Shown here: piece after piece, positions 8,771-18,822 of the stretch | Layout: every line of letters begins with the position of its first letter | How positions within the stretch are numbered: the first letter of the stretch is position 1 | NCBI GenBank assembly: GCA_963767565.1 | Contig: CAVYEG010000014.1 | Span: forward strand, 83,664-147,663 | Direction: 5' to 3' | Length of the DNA: 64,000 bases | Source: Palsa-504 sp963767565 | GTDB lineage: Bacteria; Actinomycetota; Actinomycetes; Streptosporangiales; Streptosporangiaceae | The notes under the pieces: model-generated | Told to the model about the DNA's origin: nothing | Seen by the model: the letters and a program-made list of their open reading frames with translations, nothing else | Databases searched by the model: none | Position numbers and translations under genes: made by a program

Positions 8771-9791
8771 TGATCATCGGGCCGAACGGCCCGTGGTAAC
8801 CACCCCGGCCCCACCGCCGCTGCCCCGCCCGGCGCTCGACAGCCACACGCACCTGGACATGATCGACCTCCCGGTGCCCGACGTCCTCGCCGCCGCCCGC
8901 GCCGCCGGCATCGTCCGCGTGGTCACGGTCGGCACCGACCTGGAGTCCTCCGCCTGGTCCGCGCGCTGCGCCGAGGAGCACGACGCGGTGTACGCCGCCG
9001 TGGCCATCCACCCCAACGACACCGAAGCCGCCACCGGCCCCTCTCGCCCCTCCCACCTCCCCCGCGACCCCCGCGCTCCCCACGCCTCCACCCCCCGGTC
9101 CTCCACCCCCCGGTCCTCCACCCCCCGGTCCTCCACCCCCCGGCCCTCCGCCTCCCGTGACCCCCGCGCCCCGCAGGCCACCGCCGCCTCATCGGCCCCA
9201 TCAGCCTCGCCGACCCCACTAGCCTCACCCCCCACTGCGGCCGAGGTGCTGGCCGAGATCGAGGCGCTGGCCCGGCGCCCCCGGGTGGTCGCGGTGGGCG
9301 AGACCGGCCTGGACTACTACCGTGACCACGCCGCCCCCGACGTGCAGCGCTGGTGGTTCCGCGAGCACATCAAGATCGCCAAGCGCACCGGCAAGGCGCT
9401 CATGATCCACGACCGGGAGGCGCACGCCGATGTGCTGCGCACCCTGGCCGAGGAGGGGCCGCCGCCCCGGGTCGTGTTCCACTGCTTTTCCGGGGACGTC
9501 GCGATGGTCAAGCAGTGCGCCGAAGCGGGCTATGTCATGTCGTTCGCCGGAAACGTCACGTTCGCCAACGCTCAGCCGCTCCGCGACGCCGCCGCGGCCG
9601 CGCCGCCGGAGCTGATCCTGGCCGAGACCGACGCCCCCTTCCTGACCCCGGTGCCGAACCGCGGCCGGCCCAACGCGCCCGCCCAGACCGCCTACACGCT
9701 GCGCTGCCTGGCCGAGGTCAAGGGCCTGGATCTGGCCAAGCTCTGCGACACGGTAACCGCCACCGCGGACCGCACCTTCGGCCCCTGGTGA
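8760..9791 (+). CDS. tatD: TatD-family metal-dependent deoxyribonuclease with a repeat insertion
   Basis: A 343-residue TIM-barrel hydrolase. TatD proteins are Mg-dependent 3'-5' exonucleases linked to DNA repair. The metal ligands are visible: HTH (His29, His31), Glu181 in AVGETGLDYYRD, then MIHDREAH, FHCFSGD and AETDAPFL. Between the first strand-helix units and Glu181 lies an extra segment of about 65 residues (roughly 92-158), rich in Ser, Thr, Pro and Arg. It contains four copies of STPRS (15-base units) and two copies of RDPRAP. The family normally has only a short loop there. GTG 8760 overlaps the metG stop; GTG 8793 is an alternative start. Confidence 0.93.
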   Translation: MTSDDHRAERPVVTTPAPPPLPRPALDSHTHLDMIDLPVPDVLAAARAAGIVRVVTVGTDLESSAWSARCAEEHDAVYAAVAIHPNDTEAATGPSRPSHLPRDPRAPHASTPRSSTPRSSTPRSSTPRPSASRDPRAPQATAASSAPSASPTPLASPPTAAEVLAEIEALARRPRVVAVGETGLDYYRDHAAPDVQRWWFREHIKIAKRTGKALMIHDREAHADVLRTLAEEGPPPRVVFHCFSGDVAMVKQCAEAGYVMSFAGNVTFANAQPLRDAAAAAPPELILAETDAPFLTPVPNRGRPNAPAQTAYTLRCLAEVKGLDLAKLCDTVTATADRTFGPW

Positions 9792-10269
9792 CCCCGTGTC
9801 CCCTCCAGCCCCAAGCACTCTCGAGCCGCAGCGGACCATCGGCCCGGTCATGACCGGCCCGGTGGTCCATCGGGCCGGCCTGGATATGTCGGCCAGAGGC
9901 GGAACCGGGCCCGGCAACAGGGTCGTTGTGACAGCCACGTCGTCTGGTGCGCGATGTGACAACGACGTCGTTGGCCGGGGCAGTAGGGGCTGGTCTTGTG
10001 GTGACCGTGAGGCAGACGGGGTAGGAGTGGTCAGCGGCGGTGCACTCACGGGCCGCACATGGACTCGGGGCGCTGGCGACCGCCGTTACGGCCACGAAAA
10101 CGGCCCTGCAATGCCCCTGCCTACAACACCGATGGACCATCGGTGTTGTTATAGCGACACCGATGGTCCATCGCTGTCGCTGCGCCTGGGGGGTGCCCGG
10201 ATCTGCCTGGAGGGTGCCCGGCGCTCCGGCCCGCGGCGAACGGTCCCCGTGGTAGCCGTGGGATCCGGG
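9792..10269. other. Intergenic stretch tatD-rsmA with clustered palindromes, no gene
   Basis: No coding frame here has family-like features. In related actinobacteria this position often holds a resuscitation-promoting factor gene, which is absent. The stretch instead holds symmetrical sequences: CCGGTCATGACCGG (a perfect palindrome near 9845), CAACGACGTCGTTG (near 9959), and two adjacent hairpins at about 10124-10185. The first hairpin has perfect 13-base arms (ACAACACCGATGG) around one base; the second is a diverged copy with one mismatch. The word GGWCCATCGG recurs four times. Confidence 0.75.
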
Positions 10270-11220
10270 GTGCGGTTGCTCACTCCGGCGACCGTCGCAG
10301 AGCTCACCGCGAAGCTCAGCTTCCGGCCCTCCAAGCGCCTGGGCCAGAACTTCGTCGTCGAGCAGGGCACCGTACGCCGCATCGCCTCGCTGGCCGCCCT
10401 GGAACCGGACGACGTGGTGCTGGAGGTGGGCCCGGGGCTCGGTTCGCTCACGCTGGCCCTGCTGGAGGCCGGCCCGGCCCGGCTCGTCGCGGTCGAGATC
10501 GACACCTCCCTCGCCGCCGAACTGCCTCGGACCGTCGCCGACCGCGCCCCTGCCCTGGCCGGCCGCCTGACCGTCCTGACCGCCGACGCCCTGACCGTCA
10601 CCCAGCCCGACCTGACCGGCCCGGACCCCGCCCGGCACCCGGACCGGACCGGGCAACCGGACCGGACCGGGCATCCGGACCGGACCGGGCAACCGGACCG
10701 GACCGGTGCGCCGACGGTGCTGGTCGCGAACTTGCCCTACAACGTGGCGGTGCCGGTGCTGCTGCACCTGCTGGCCGCGCTGCCCGCGCTGGAGCGGGGG
10801 CTGGTCATGGTCCAGGCCGAGGTGGCGGACCGGATGTGCGCCGGGCCGGGCTCGCGGGTGTACGGCACGCCGTCGGTCAAGCTGGCCTGGTACGCGAGCG
10901 TCCGGCCGGCCGGCACCGTGCCGCGCAGCGTGTTCTGGCCGGTGCCCAACGTGGACTCCAAGCTGGTCGCGTTCACCAGGCACCAGCCCCCGGACACCAC
11001 AGCCAGCCGCGAGGAGGTGTTCGCGCTGGTCGACGCCGCGTTCCGGCAGCGGCGCAAGACGCTGCGGGCCGCGCTGGCGGGCTGGGCCGGGTCGGCGCCG
11101 GAGGCCGAGCGGCTGCTGCGGCAGAGCGGCCTCGACCCGGGTGCCCGCGGCGAAGCGCTCGGCGTGGCCGAGTTCGCGCGCCTGGCCGCGGTCCGGGCGG
11201 CGGAACCGCGTACCATCTGA
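10270..11220 (+). CDS. rsmA: 16S rRNA (adenine-1518/1519-N6,N6)-dimethyltransferase
   Basis: A 316-residue KsgA-family enzyme that dimethylates two adjacent adenines at the 3' end of 16S rRNA during 30S maturation. Motifs: KRLGQNFV (residues 22-29), SAM loop EVGPGLGSLT (52-61) and catalytic NLPYNV (154-159). Residues 116-147 are an insertion of four or so PDRTG(H/Q) hexapeptides encoded by an 18-base minisatellite, placed just before the catalytic motif. GTG 10270 gives the usual family N-terminus; in-frame GTGs at 10249 and 10258 are alternatives. ispE follows after 145 bases. Confidence 0.93.
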   Translation: MRLLTPATVAELTAKLSFRPSKRLGQNFVVEQGTVRRIASLAALEPDDVVLEVGPGLGSLTLALLEAGPARLVAVEIDTSLAAELPRTVADRAPALAGRLTVLTADALTVTQPDLTGPDPARHPDRTGQPDRTGHPDRTGQPDRTGAPTVLVANLPYNVAVPVLLHLLAALPALERGLVMVQAEVADRMCAGPGSRVYGTPSVKLAWYASVRPAGTVPRSVFWPVPNVDSKLVAFTRHQPPDTTASREEVFALVDAAFRQRRKTLRAALAGWAGSAPEAERLLRQSGLDPGARGEALGVAEFARLAAVRAAEPRTI

Positions 11221-11365
11221 TCATCGTGACCCGTTGACCGAGCCGAAGGGGCGCGGTGTCGCCTGGACTGAGGAGCGAGGAACGAGCGACGAGGGCCCGC
11301 CGCCACAGGCGGCCAGGACAACAAGGCGGCACCTTGAAGCGCCCCGGAAGCGAGCCGAAGACAGT

Positions 11366-12305
11366 GTGACCGCGCGGGTACCCGCCAAACTCAACCTCCA
11401 GCTCGCGGTGGGGCCGCCGCGCGCTGACGGCTACCACGGCCTGGTCACCGTGTTCCACGCCGTCTCGCTGTTCGACGAGGTCACGGTCGAGCCCGCCGCA
11501 AAGGACACCGCCGCAAAGGACACGGTAAGCGTGACCGGCGAGGGCGCAGACCGGGTACCGCAGGACGGGGACAACCTGGCGCTGCGCGCGGTAACCGCGC
11601 TGCGGGCCGCGCTGCCGCGGCGCGCCGTCCGGCCCGGCAGCGTCCAGGTCACCATCGCCAAGCGGATCCCGGTAGCAGCCGGGCCTGGCCGGCGGCAGCG
11701 CCGACGCGGCGGCTGCCCTGGTGGCCTGCAATGAGCTGTGGGGCAGCGGATTTTCCCAGCCGCAGCTGGCGGAGGTCGCGGCCACGGTCGGCAGCGACGT
11801 GGCCTTCGCGCTGGTGGGCGGGACCGCGGTGGGCCGGGGCCGCGGTGAGCAGCTGACCCCCGCGCTGGTGCCGTCCACCCAGTATCACTGGGTGCTGGCC
11901 TTCGCCGACGGGCAGCTGTCCACGCCCGCCGTCTACACCGCCCTGGACCGGCTGCGGGCGGCCCGGCCGAAGGCTGGCCCAGGCGACAATCCTGACCTGG
12001 ACGCCGCGCTCATGTCGGCGCTGCGCTCCGGCGATGCCGTCCGCGTGGGCGGCCGGCTCAGCAACGACCTGCAGCCCGCCGCGCTGTCGCTGTTTCCCGC
12101 GCTGCGCAAGACGCTGGCCGCCGGGCTGGAGCTCGGCGCGCTGGGCGCGCTGGTGGCCGGCTCCGGCCCGACCTGCGCGTTCCTGGCCGCCAACGCCGAG
12201 CGGGCCCTGGAGCTGGCCGTGTCCCTGTCCGGCGCGGGCGTGTGCCGGTCGGTGGCCCGGGTGGCCGGCCCGGTGCCCGGCGCCGCCGTGGTGACCGCCG
12301 GCTAG
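11366..12305 (+). CDS. ispE: 4-diphosphocytidyl-2-C-methyl-D-erythritol kinase, frameshifted as given
   Basis: A GHMP kinase of the MEP isoprenoid pathway. The N-terminal half (from GTG 11366: VPAKLNLQLAVGPPRADGYH) and the C-terminal half (ACNELWGSGFSQPQL to the TAG at 12303) are in different frames. The break is at 11681-11683, inside the ATP-binding glycine loop. Removing one G there restores PVAAGLAGGSADAAA, the conserved motif. The C-terminal part keeps LVAGSGPTCAFL. IspE is essential in actinobacteria relying on the MEP route, so a one-base sequencing error is the simplest reading; a real lesion or recoding cannot be excluded. Confidence 0.88.
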
Positions 12306-14171
<1,866 letters not shown>

Positions 14172-14206
14172 GCGGGCCTCATACAGTGGCCCATCAGGTC
14201 GCGTCA

Positions 14207-14731
14207 TCAGGTGGCGTCGAAGGGCGCGAGCAGGATGCGCATCAGGTCGGCCAGGCAGCGGCGCTGGTCGCCGTCCAGGCCCGCCAGCAGCGCCCGTTCC
14301 CGGCCCAGCAGGTCGGCCAGGGCCGCGTCCACCCGCTCCCGGCCCAGGTCGGTGAGCGTGACTAGCACCCCCCGCTTGTCCCGCGGGTCGGGCGCCCGGC
14401 GGACCAGATCGGCGGCGGCCAGCCGGTCGATCCGGTTGGTCATGGTGCCCGAGGTGACCAGGGTGGCGCGGAGCAGAGCACCCGGGGTGAGCTGGAACGG
14501 CGGGCCCTGCCTGCGCAGGGCCGACAGCACGTCGAACTCCCACGACTCCAGGCCGTGGTCGGCGAAGGCCCCGCGCCGCGCGAGGTCCAGGTGCCGGGCC
14601 AGCCGGGAGATCCGGGACAGCACTTGCAGCGGTTCGACGTCCAGGTCGGGACGTTGCGCCCGCCACGCGGCGACCAGATCGTCAACCTCGTCCCGCAGCC
14701 CGGGCACCGGGAGGGTCTCACGCCGGCCCAT
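14207..14731 (-). CDS. tamR: MarR-family regulator, TamR-like
   Basis: A 174-residue winged-helix repressor with LTPGALLRATLVTSGTMTNRID as the recognition region and the DPRDKRGVLVTLTDLG wing. It is divergent from tam, with a perfect palindrome in the gap. In Streptomyces coelicolor the MarR protein TamR is divergent from tam and derepresses it in response to aconitate-type ligands under oxidative stress (established for that species). Identity here rests on this arrangement plus family, so function is inferred. The gene converges on the ABC-F gene with a 35-base gap. Confidence 0.82.
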   Translation of the reverse strand: MGRRETLPVPGLRDEVDDLVAAWRAQRPDLDVEPLQVLSRISRLARHLDLARRGAFADHGLESWEFDVLSALRRQGPPFQLTPGALLRATLVTSGTMTNRIDRLAAADLVRRAPDPRDKRGVLVTLTDLGRERVDAALADLLGRERALLAGLDGDQRRCLADLMRILLAPFDAT

Positions 14732-14745
14732 TACTAGAGGTTATA

Positions 14746-14759
14746 GCTTGACGTCAAGC
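14746..14759. promoter_or_regulatory. Palindromic operator between tamR and tam
   Basis: GCTTGACGTCAAGC is a perfect 14-base palindrome, 15 bases from the tamR start and 65 bases upstream of tam. A half-site, GCGTCAAG, recurs at about 14785. The placement suits mutual repression of both divergent genes by the MarR protein. Confidence 0.75.
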
Positions 14760-14824
14760 AAACCAGTCCGGTACAAGGGAAGCGGCGTCAAGTTTCTCTC
14801 AGTATCAGAGAAGGATTAGCCGCG

Positions 14825-15625
14825 ATGTGGGACGCGACCCAGTATCTGCGATTTGGAGGCGAGCGCGCCAGGCCGTTCTTCGACCTGCTCGCCAGGGTCG
14901 GTGCCGAGCTGCCCTCCTACGTCGTCGACATGGGCTGCGGTCCGGGGAACCTGACGGCGGTGCTGGCCGAACGCTGGCCGGACGCCGTGGTGCGCGGAGT
15001 CGACAGCTCAGCGGAGATGATCGAGGCAGCCAGGAAGCTGATCCCGGCGGAGCCCGAGGCGGCCCTGGGGCCGCGCGCGCCCGGCCTGTCCTTCGAGAAG
15101 GACGATATACGGCACTGGGAGCCGCAGAGCCTGCCCGACGTGATCATCTCCAACGCGGTGCTGCAGTGGGTGCCCGGCCATCGTGAGCTGCTGATCCGCT
15201 GGGCCGACCTGCTGGCCGATGACGGCTGGCTGGCGTTTGGTGTCCCGGCGAACTTCGATCAGCCATCGCATGCGATCCTGCGTGAGATGGCGAGCTCGCC
15301 TCGCTGGCGCCCGCTGCTGCGGGACGTGGAGCTGAACCGGCAGACGGCCGATCCGGCCGACTACGCCGAACTGCTGGCCGGCGCTGGCTGCGAGGTCGAC
15401 GCCTGGGAAACGACGTACGTGCACATCCTGGCGGGCGAGAACCCGGTGCTCGAGTGGTACAAGGGCACCGGATTGCGTCCCGTCCTGGCGGTGCTCGACG
15501 CGGACCAGAGCGCAGACTTCCTGGCCGAGTACGGCGAGCGGGTGCGCGCGGCGTATCCGCTGAGGTCGTTCGGCACCGTGTTCCCGTTCCGCCGGGTGTT
15601 CACCGTCGCCCACCGGAGCAAGTAA
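14825..15625 (+). CDS. tam: Trans-aconitate 2-methyltransferase
   Basis: A 266-residue SAM-dependent class I methyltransferase. Tam methylates trans-aconitate, a spontaneous product and inhibitor of aconitase. Motif I is VVDMGCGPGNLT, followed by GVDSSAEMI. The N-terminus WDATQYLRFGGERARPFFDLL and the VPANFDQPSHAILREMA stretch are characteristic of Tam. AAGGA at 14811-14815 precedes ATG 14825 by 9 bases. It is controlled, by inference, by the divergent MarR protein. Confidence 0.9.
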   Translation: MWDATQYLRFGGERARPFFDLLARVGAELPSYVVDMGCGPGNLTAVLAERWPDAVVRGVDSSAEMIEAARKLIPAEPEAALGPRAPGLSFEKDDIRHWEPQSLPDVIISNAVLQWVPGHRELLIRWADLLADDGWLAFGVPANFDQPSHAILREMASSPRWRPLLRDVELNRQTADPADYAELLAGAGCEVDAWETTYVHILAGENPVLEWYKGTGLRPVLAVLDADQSADFLAEYGERVRAAYPLRSFGTVFPFRRVFTVAHRSK

Positions 15626-15638
15626 TCAAGTTTTCCTA

Positions 15639-15667
15639 TTGATTTAATAGGGAAACCCTGGCATGAT
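15639..15667 (+). promoter_or_regulatory. Candidate promoter upstream of the cysteine dioxygenase operon
   Basis: TTGATT (15639-15644) and CATGAT (15662-15667) are separated by 17 bases. The expected transcription start falls at about 15674-15675, on the ATG of a short ORF. It overlaps the inverted repeat CCTATT-N5-AATAGG (15635-15651), a possible repressor site. This is the most AT-rich patch in the neighbourhood. Confidence 0.45.
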
Positions 15668-15674
15668 CACGGCC

Positions 15675-15785
15675 ATGCGCCGTGGCCTGCTCATCCCGTC
15701 AGTGCCTTGCCCTCAGCGCGCTCTGGTCGGCGCCTTCCCGCTGGTGCTCCACGCCCAGTGGTGTTGTCCGGCCGGCCCCCGCTGA
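15675..15785 (+). CDS. Possible leaderless cysteine-containing leader peptide, 36 residues
   Basis: The ATG at 15675 coincides with the start site predicted from the promoter at 15639-15667, and no ribosome binding site precedes it. The 36 codons include one Cys near residue 11 and a Trp-Cys-Cys run at residues 29-31, close to the TGA. It lies 230 bases upstream of cysteine dioxygenase. Leaderless Cys-rich short ORFs that attenuate downstream sulfur genes are established in mycobacteria. This one is only a candidate: the sequence is short and GC-rich and could be chance. Confidence 0.35.
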   Translation: MRRGLLIPSVPCPQRALVGAFPLVLHAQWCCPAGPR

Positions 15786-16012
15786 CCGGCCGGGCTCGTC
15801 CTGCCGCGAGCCGGCCCGGCTCGCCCAGTCCCGGTCCCGCCTGCCCAGCCGGCCCAGCCCCCGCCGGCCGGTTCGGCTCGCTCCGAACTGGCCGGTCCTG
15901 GCCGTCCGGCCCGCCAGCCGGTCCGGCTTACCCAGCCCGGCTGGCTCCGTAGTTCACCTGGTTCCGCTGGCGCCCCCGCAGCCAGTCCTATCGACGTGAG
16001 GAGAAAAGCGAC
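15786..16012 (+). other. GC-rich 5' region of the cysteine dioxygenase operon
   Basis: No gene is seen. The stretch is low-complexity, with repeated GGCCCGGCTCGCCCAG-like words that could form extended hairpins in a leader RNA. It ends in the GAGGAG ribosome binding site at 15999-16004. Confidence 0.6.
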
Positions 16013-16522
16013 ATGAGCACGATGACCCGGTCGGCTTCCGCCCCCGTACAGTCCGGCCGGATACTCGGCGCACGACACCTGGGCGACGTGGTGCGCCGCC
16101 TGGCGGCCAGCCCGGCGGACTGGCTCACGCGGGTTCGGCTCAACCCCGAGGGCCGCTGGTATGAGCGGATCCACCTGGACGACAGCCACGAGGTGTGGGT
16201 GATCAGCTGGCTGCCCGGCCAGGCCACCGGATTCCACGACCACGGGGGTTCGGCCGGCGCGTTCGCGGTGGTCTGGGGCACGCTGGTGGAGCGCCGGGTG
16301 GTCGGCGCCCGCACGACCGGGCAGATCCTGGCCAAGCCGGTCGGCGCGGGCGGGTCCCGCGCGTTCGGGCCGCGCTACATCCACGACGTGCGCAACGCGG
16401 CCGCCTCGGCCGTGGCGGTCAGCGTGCACGCCTACTCGCCGCCGCTGCCGGAGATGACGCGCTACGAGCTCACCCCGGCGGGGCTGGTCAGCCTGGGCAC
16501 CGAGGCGGCGGCCGCATGGTGA
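16013..16522 (+). CDS. Cysteine dioxygenase type I (cupin)
   Basis: A 169-residue cupin that would oxidise cysteine to cysteine sulfinate with a mononuclear iron. The iron ligands are His75 and His77 in GFHDHGGSAGAF, and His124 in RYIHDVRN; the second cupin motif ends HAYSPPLPEM. GAGGAG lies 8 bases before the ATG. The rhodanese gene overlaps its end by 7 bases, so the two are co-translated. The pair suggests a cysteine catabolism and sulfane-handling operon. Gram-positive CDO-like cupins can have other thiol substrates, so the exact substrate is inferred. Confidence 0.88.
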   Translation: MSTMTRSASAPVQSGRILGARHLGDVVRRLAASPADWLTRVRLNPEGRWYERIHLDDSHEVWVISWLPGQATGFHDHGGSAGAFAVVWGTLVERRVVGARTTGQILAKPVGAGGSRAFGPRYIHDVRNAAASAVAVSVHAYSPPLPEMTRYELTPAGLVSLGTEAAAAW

Positions 16523-17100
16523 TGACCAGGCCGCTAGGGGCCCGCACCATCGAGCAGATCCTGGCCGACGCGCGCCGGCGCCTGGTCCGGGTGCCGCCGC
16601 GCGAGGCGTTCCGGGAAGCGGCCGAGGGCGCCGTGCTGATCGACATCAGGCCGGCCGCGCAGCGGGCCCGGGAAGGCGAGATCCCCGGCTCCGCGGTGGT
16701 GGAGCGCAACCACCTGGAGTGGCGGGTCGACCCGTGCTCCGACGCCCGGCTGCCCTGGGTCACCGGCTACGACCACCGGATCATCGTGTTCTGCCAGGAC
16801 GGCTACACCTCGAGCCTGGCCGCGGCGGCCCTGCTCGACCTGGGCCTGCACCGCGCGACCGACATGATCGGCGGCTTCACCGACTGGGTGGCCGCGGGCC
16901 TGCCGTGGGCCCCGGGCGGCACGGACCGGGTCATCCTGGCCCCCGGGGCGGCCCCGGCTGTGTTATCCCGCTCGCCTCCGGGCGCCGTTGAGGCGCTTCC
17001 TTCCCTCGTCGCTCCTGCGTCGCCCCTCGGTCCAGGCAGCGCCGGCGCCTTTGGCTCCCGGGGGCTACCGCCCGGCCGGGGCCCGGCCGTTCGCGTCTAG
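16516..17100 (+). CDS. Rhodanese-like sulfurtransferase
   Basis: A 194-residue protein with one rhodanese domain at about residues 30-130. The persulfide-forming Cys93 sits in VFCQDGYTSS, preceded by LIDIRPAAQRAREGEIPGS. It would move sulfane sulfur from cysteine breakdown to acceptors such as cyanide or thiols. The last 60 or so residues are Pro/Gly/Ala low complexity, not part of the fold, and their DNA overlaps the end of the convergent TetR gene by 36 bases. Starts at 16516, 16519 and 16522 are all possible. Confidence 0.88.
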   Translation: MVMTRPLGARTIEQILADARRRLVRVPPREAFREAAEGAVLIDIRPAAQRAREGEIPGSAVVERNHLEWRVDPCSDARLPWVTGYDHRIIVFCQDGYTSSLAAAALLDLGLHRATDMIGGFTDWVAAGLPWAPGGTDRVILAPGAAPAVLSRSPPGAVEALPSLVAPASPLGPGSAGAFGSRGLPPGRGPAVRV

Positions 17101-17697
17101 GTGGGACAGGCCGTTCCAGGCCAGGTCGATCAGGTTGGCGGCGACCTCTTCCAGCTTGGGCTTGCGCGCGTCGAGCCACCACTGCCCGGTGAAGGCGACC
17201 ATGCCGACCAGCATCTGCGCGTACAGCGGGGCCAGCTTGGGGTCGTGGCCGCGCGAGTGCAGGAAGTCGGCCAGGATGTACTCCACCTGGCCGGCGATGT
17301 CGCTCAGCAGCGTGCCGTAGGTGCCCGTGCTCGAGCCGGGGTTGGAGTCCCGGACCAGGATGCGGAACCCGTCGGCGTTGTCGTCGATGTACCGCAGCAG
17401 GCCCACCGCCGCGACCTCGAACTTGTCCCTGGTGCGGGCGCCGTCCAGCAGGCCGGTGACCATGGTCAGCAGGCGCTCGACCTCCCGGTCGACGACCACC
17501 GCGTACAGGCCCTCCTTGCCGCCGAAATGCTCGTACACCACCGGCTTGGAGACTTCGGCCGCCGCGGCGATCTCCTCGATCGAGGTCCCCTCGAACCCGC
17601 GCTCGGCGAACAGCCGCCGGCCGATGTCGAGCAACTGCTGCCGCCGTTCCTGGCCGGTCATCCTCTTGCGGGCGGATCTTTGGGGTTGGTTACTCAC
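17065..17697 (-). CDS. TetR-family regulator linked to the fatty-acid desaturase
   Basis: A 210-residue repressor. The N-terminal helix-turn-helix is RRQQLLDIGRRLFAERGFEG followed by TSIEEIAAAAEVSKPVVYEHF. It is encoded 7 bases downstream of the desaturase on the same strand, so it is almost certainly co-transcribed and may autoregulate that operon in response to acyl-CoA, as TetR proteins beside desaturases often do (inference). GTG 17697 is preferred because upstream starts would overlap the desaturase end. Confidence 0.88.
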   Translation of the reverse strand: MSNQPQRSARKRMTGQERRQQLLDIGRRLFAERGFEGTSIEEIAAAAEVSKPVVYEHFGGKEGLYAVVVDREVERLLTMVTGLLDGARTRDKFEVAAVGLLRYIDDNADGFRILVRDSNPGSSTGTYGTLLSDIAGQVEYILADFLHSRGHDPKLAPLYAQMLVGMVAFTGQWWLDARKPKLEEVAANLIDLAWNGLSHLDANGRAPAGR

Positions 17698-17704
17698 GGG
17701 GACA

Positions 17705-18784
17705 TCATTGCGGCTCCGCGGACACCGCGCCACGAGCCCGGCCGGAACGTGCGGCCGAGCCGTCCCGCGAAAGTGCCCGCAGGGTCATGTAGCCCAGCTT
17801 CCGCTTGGCGCCGGCCGGCCGCTTGGCGCTGAGCCGCTCCTCGTCCGGCCAGCGCACGTTGTAGGCCCAGCCCAGCTGCTCGAACCAGCGGATGACGCGC
17901 GCGCTCGGGTCCAGCTGGCCCTTAAGCGCGCCGTGCCGTGCGCAGGTCGGGTCGGCGTGGTGCAAGTTGTGCCAGGACTCGCCGAACGACGCGATGGCCA
18001 GCCAGGCCACGTTGCGTGACTTGTCCCTGACCTCGAACTCCTCGCTGCCGAAGGTGTGGCAGATGGAGTTGATCGACCAGGTCACGTGGTGCAGCAGCGC
18101 GACGCGCACCAGGCTGGCCCAGAAGAAGGCGGTCAGCGCGCCTTGCCAGGACATCCCCCACAGCCCGCCGATCAGCGCGGGCAGCAGCAGGGTCACGGCG
18201 ACCAGCGCCGGGAACAGGCGGTCCACCCGCTTGATCCGCTTGTCGGCCAGCAGGTCGGGAGAGAACCTCTCCTGCGAGGTCTTGTTGGGGTCGAACAGCC
18301 ACCCGATGTGCGCGTAGACCAGTCCCTTGGACAGCGCCTTCCAGTCGTCCCCGTAGCGCCACGGCGAGTGCGGGTCGCCCTCGCGGTCGCTGTACTTGTG
18401 GTGCCTGCGGTGGTCGGAGACCCAGGTGATGACCGGTCCCTCGATGGCCAGGCTGCCCGCGACGGCCATCGCCACCCGCAGGCCGGTCTTGGCCTTGAAC
18501 GAGCCGTGGGTGAAGTACCTGTGGTAGCCGACCGTGATGCCCAGCCCGGACACCCAGTAGAAGACCAGCGCGATGATCACGTCGTGCCAGCCCAGGCCCC
18601 GGCCCCACAACAGCGGTATGGCGGCCAGCAGGGCCACCAGCGGGATGGCGACGAACACGCCGACCAGCACGCGCTGGAGGGTCGAGGTCGGCTCGTCCTC
18701 GAAGTCCGGCCGCACGGCCCGGGGCCGGTTCGCGGCACCGGTCGTGGCAGCGGTCTTGTCGACCGTGTCGGGGGAAGTGATCAT
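17705..18784 (-). CDS. Acyl-CoA (delta-9 type) fatty-acid desaturase
   Basis: A 359-residue membrane di-iron desaturase that introduces a double bond into acyl chains for membrane fluidity. The three histidine boxes are visible: HRYFTH (88-93), HRRHH (125-129) and HNLHH (272-276). Hydrophobic pairs lie at about 40-60, 68-85, 100-120 and 190-230. The GAGGAG ribosome binding site lies 4 bases before ATG 18784. It is first in an operon with the TetR gene. Confidence 0.94.
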   Translation of the reverse strand: MITSPDTVDKTAATTGAANRPRAVRPDFEDEPTSTLQRVLVGVFVAIPLVALLAAIPLLWGRGLGWHDVIIALVFYWVSGLGITVGYHRYFTHGSFKAKTGLRVAMAVAGSLAIEGPVITWVSDHRRHHKYSDREGDPHSPWRYGDDWKALSKGLVYAHIGWLFDPNKTSQERFSPDLLADKRIKRVDRLFPALVAVTLLLPALIGGLWGMSWQGALTAFFWASLVRVALLHHVTWSINSICHTFGSEEFEVRDKSRNVAWLAIASFGESWHNLHHADPTCARHGALKGQLDPSARVIRWFEQLGWAYNVRWPDEERLSAKRPAGAKRKLGYMTLRALSRDGSAARSGRARGAVSAEPQ

Positions 18785-18822
18785 CGTGCTCCTCGGGGGT
18801 TACCGGCTCGGCGGGCGGAGCG

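Noticed and set aside
15682..15999. 105-codon open frame before cysteine dioxygenase
   Set aside because: Pro/Ser/Arg-rich translation of a low-complexity GC leader; the 36-codon ATG frame fits the promoter better, and even that is only a candidate.
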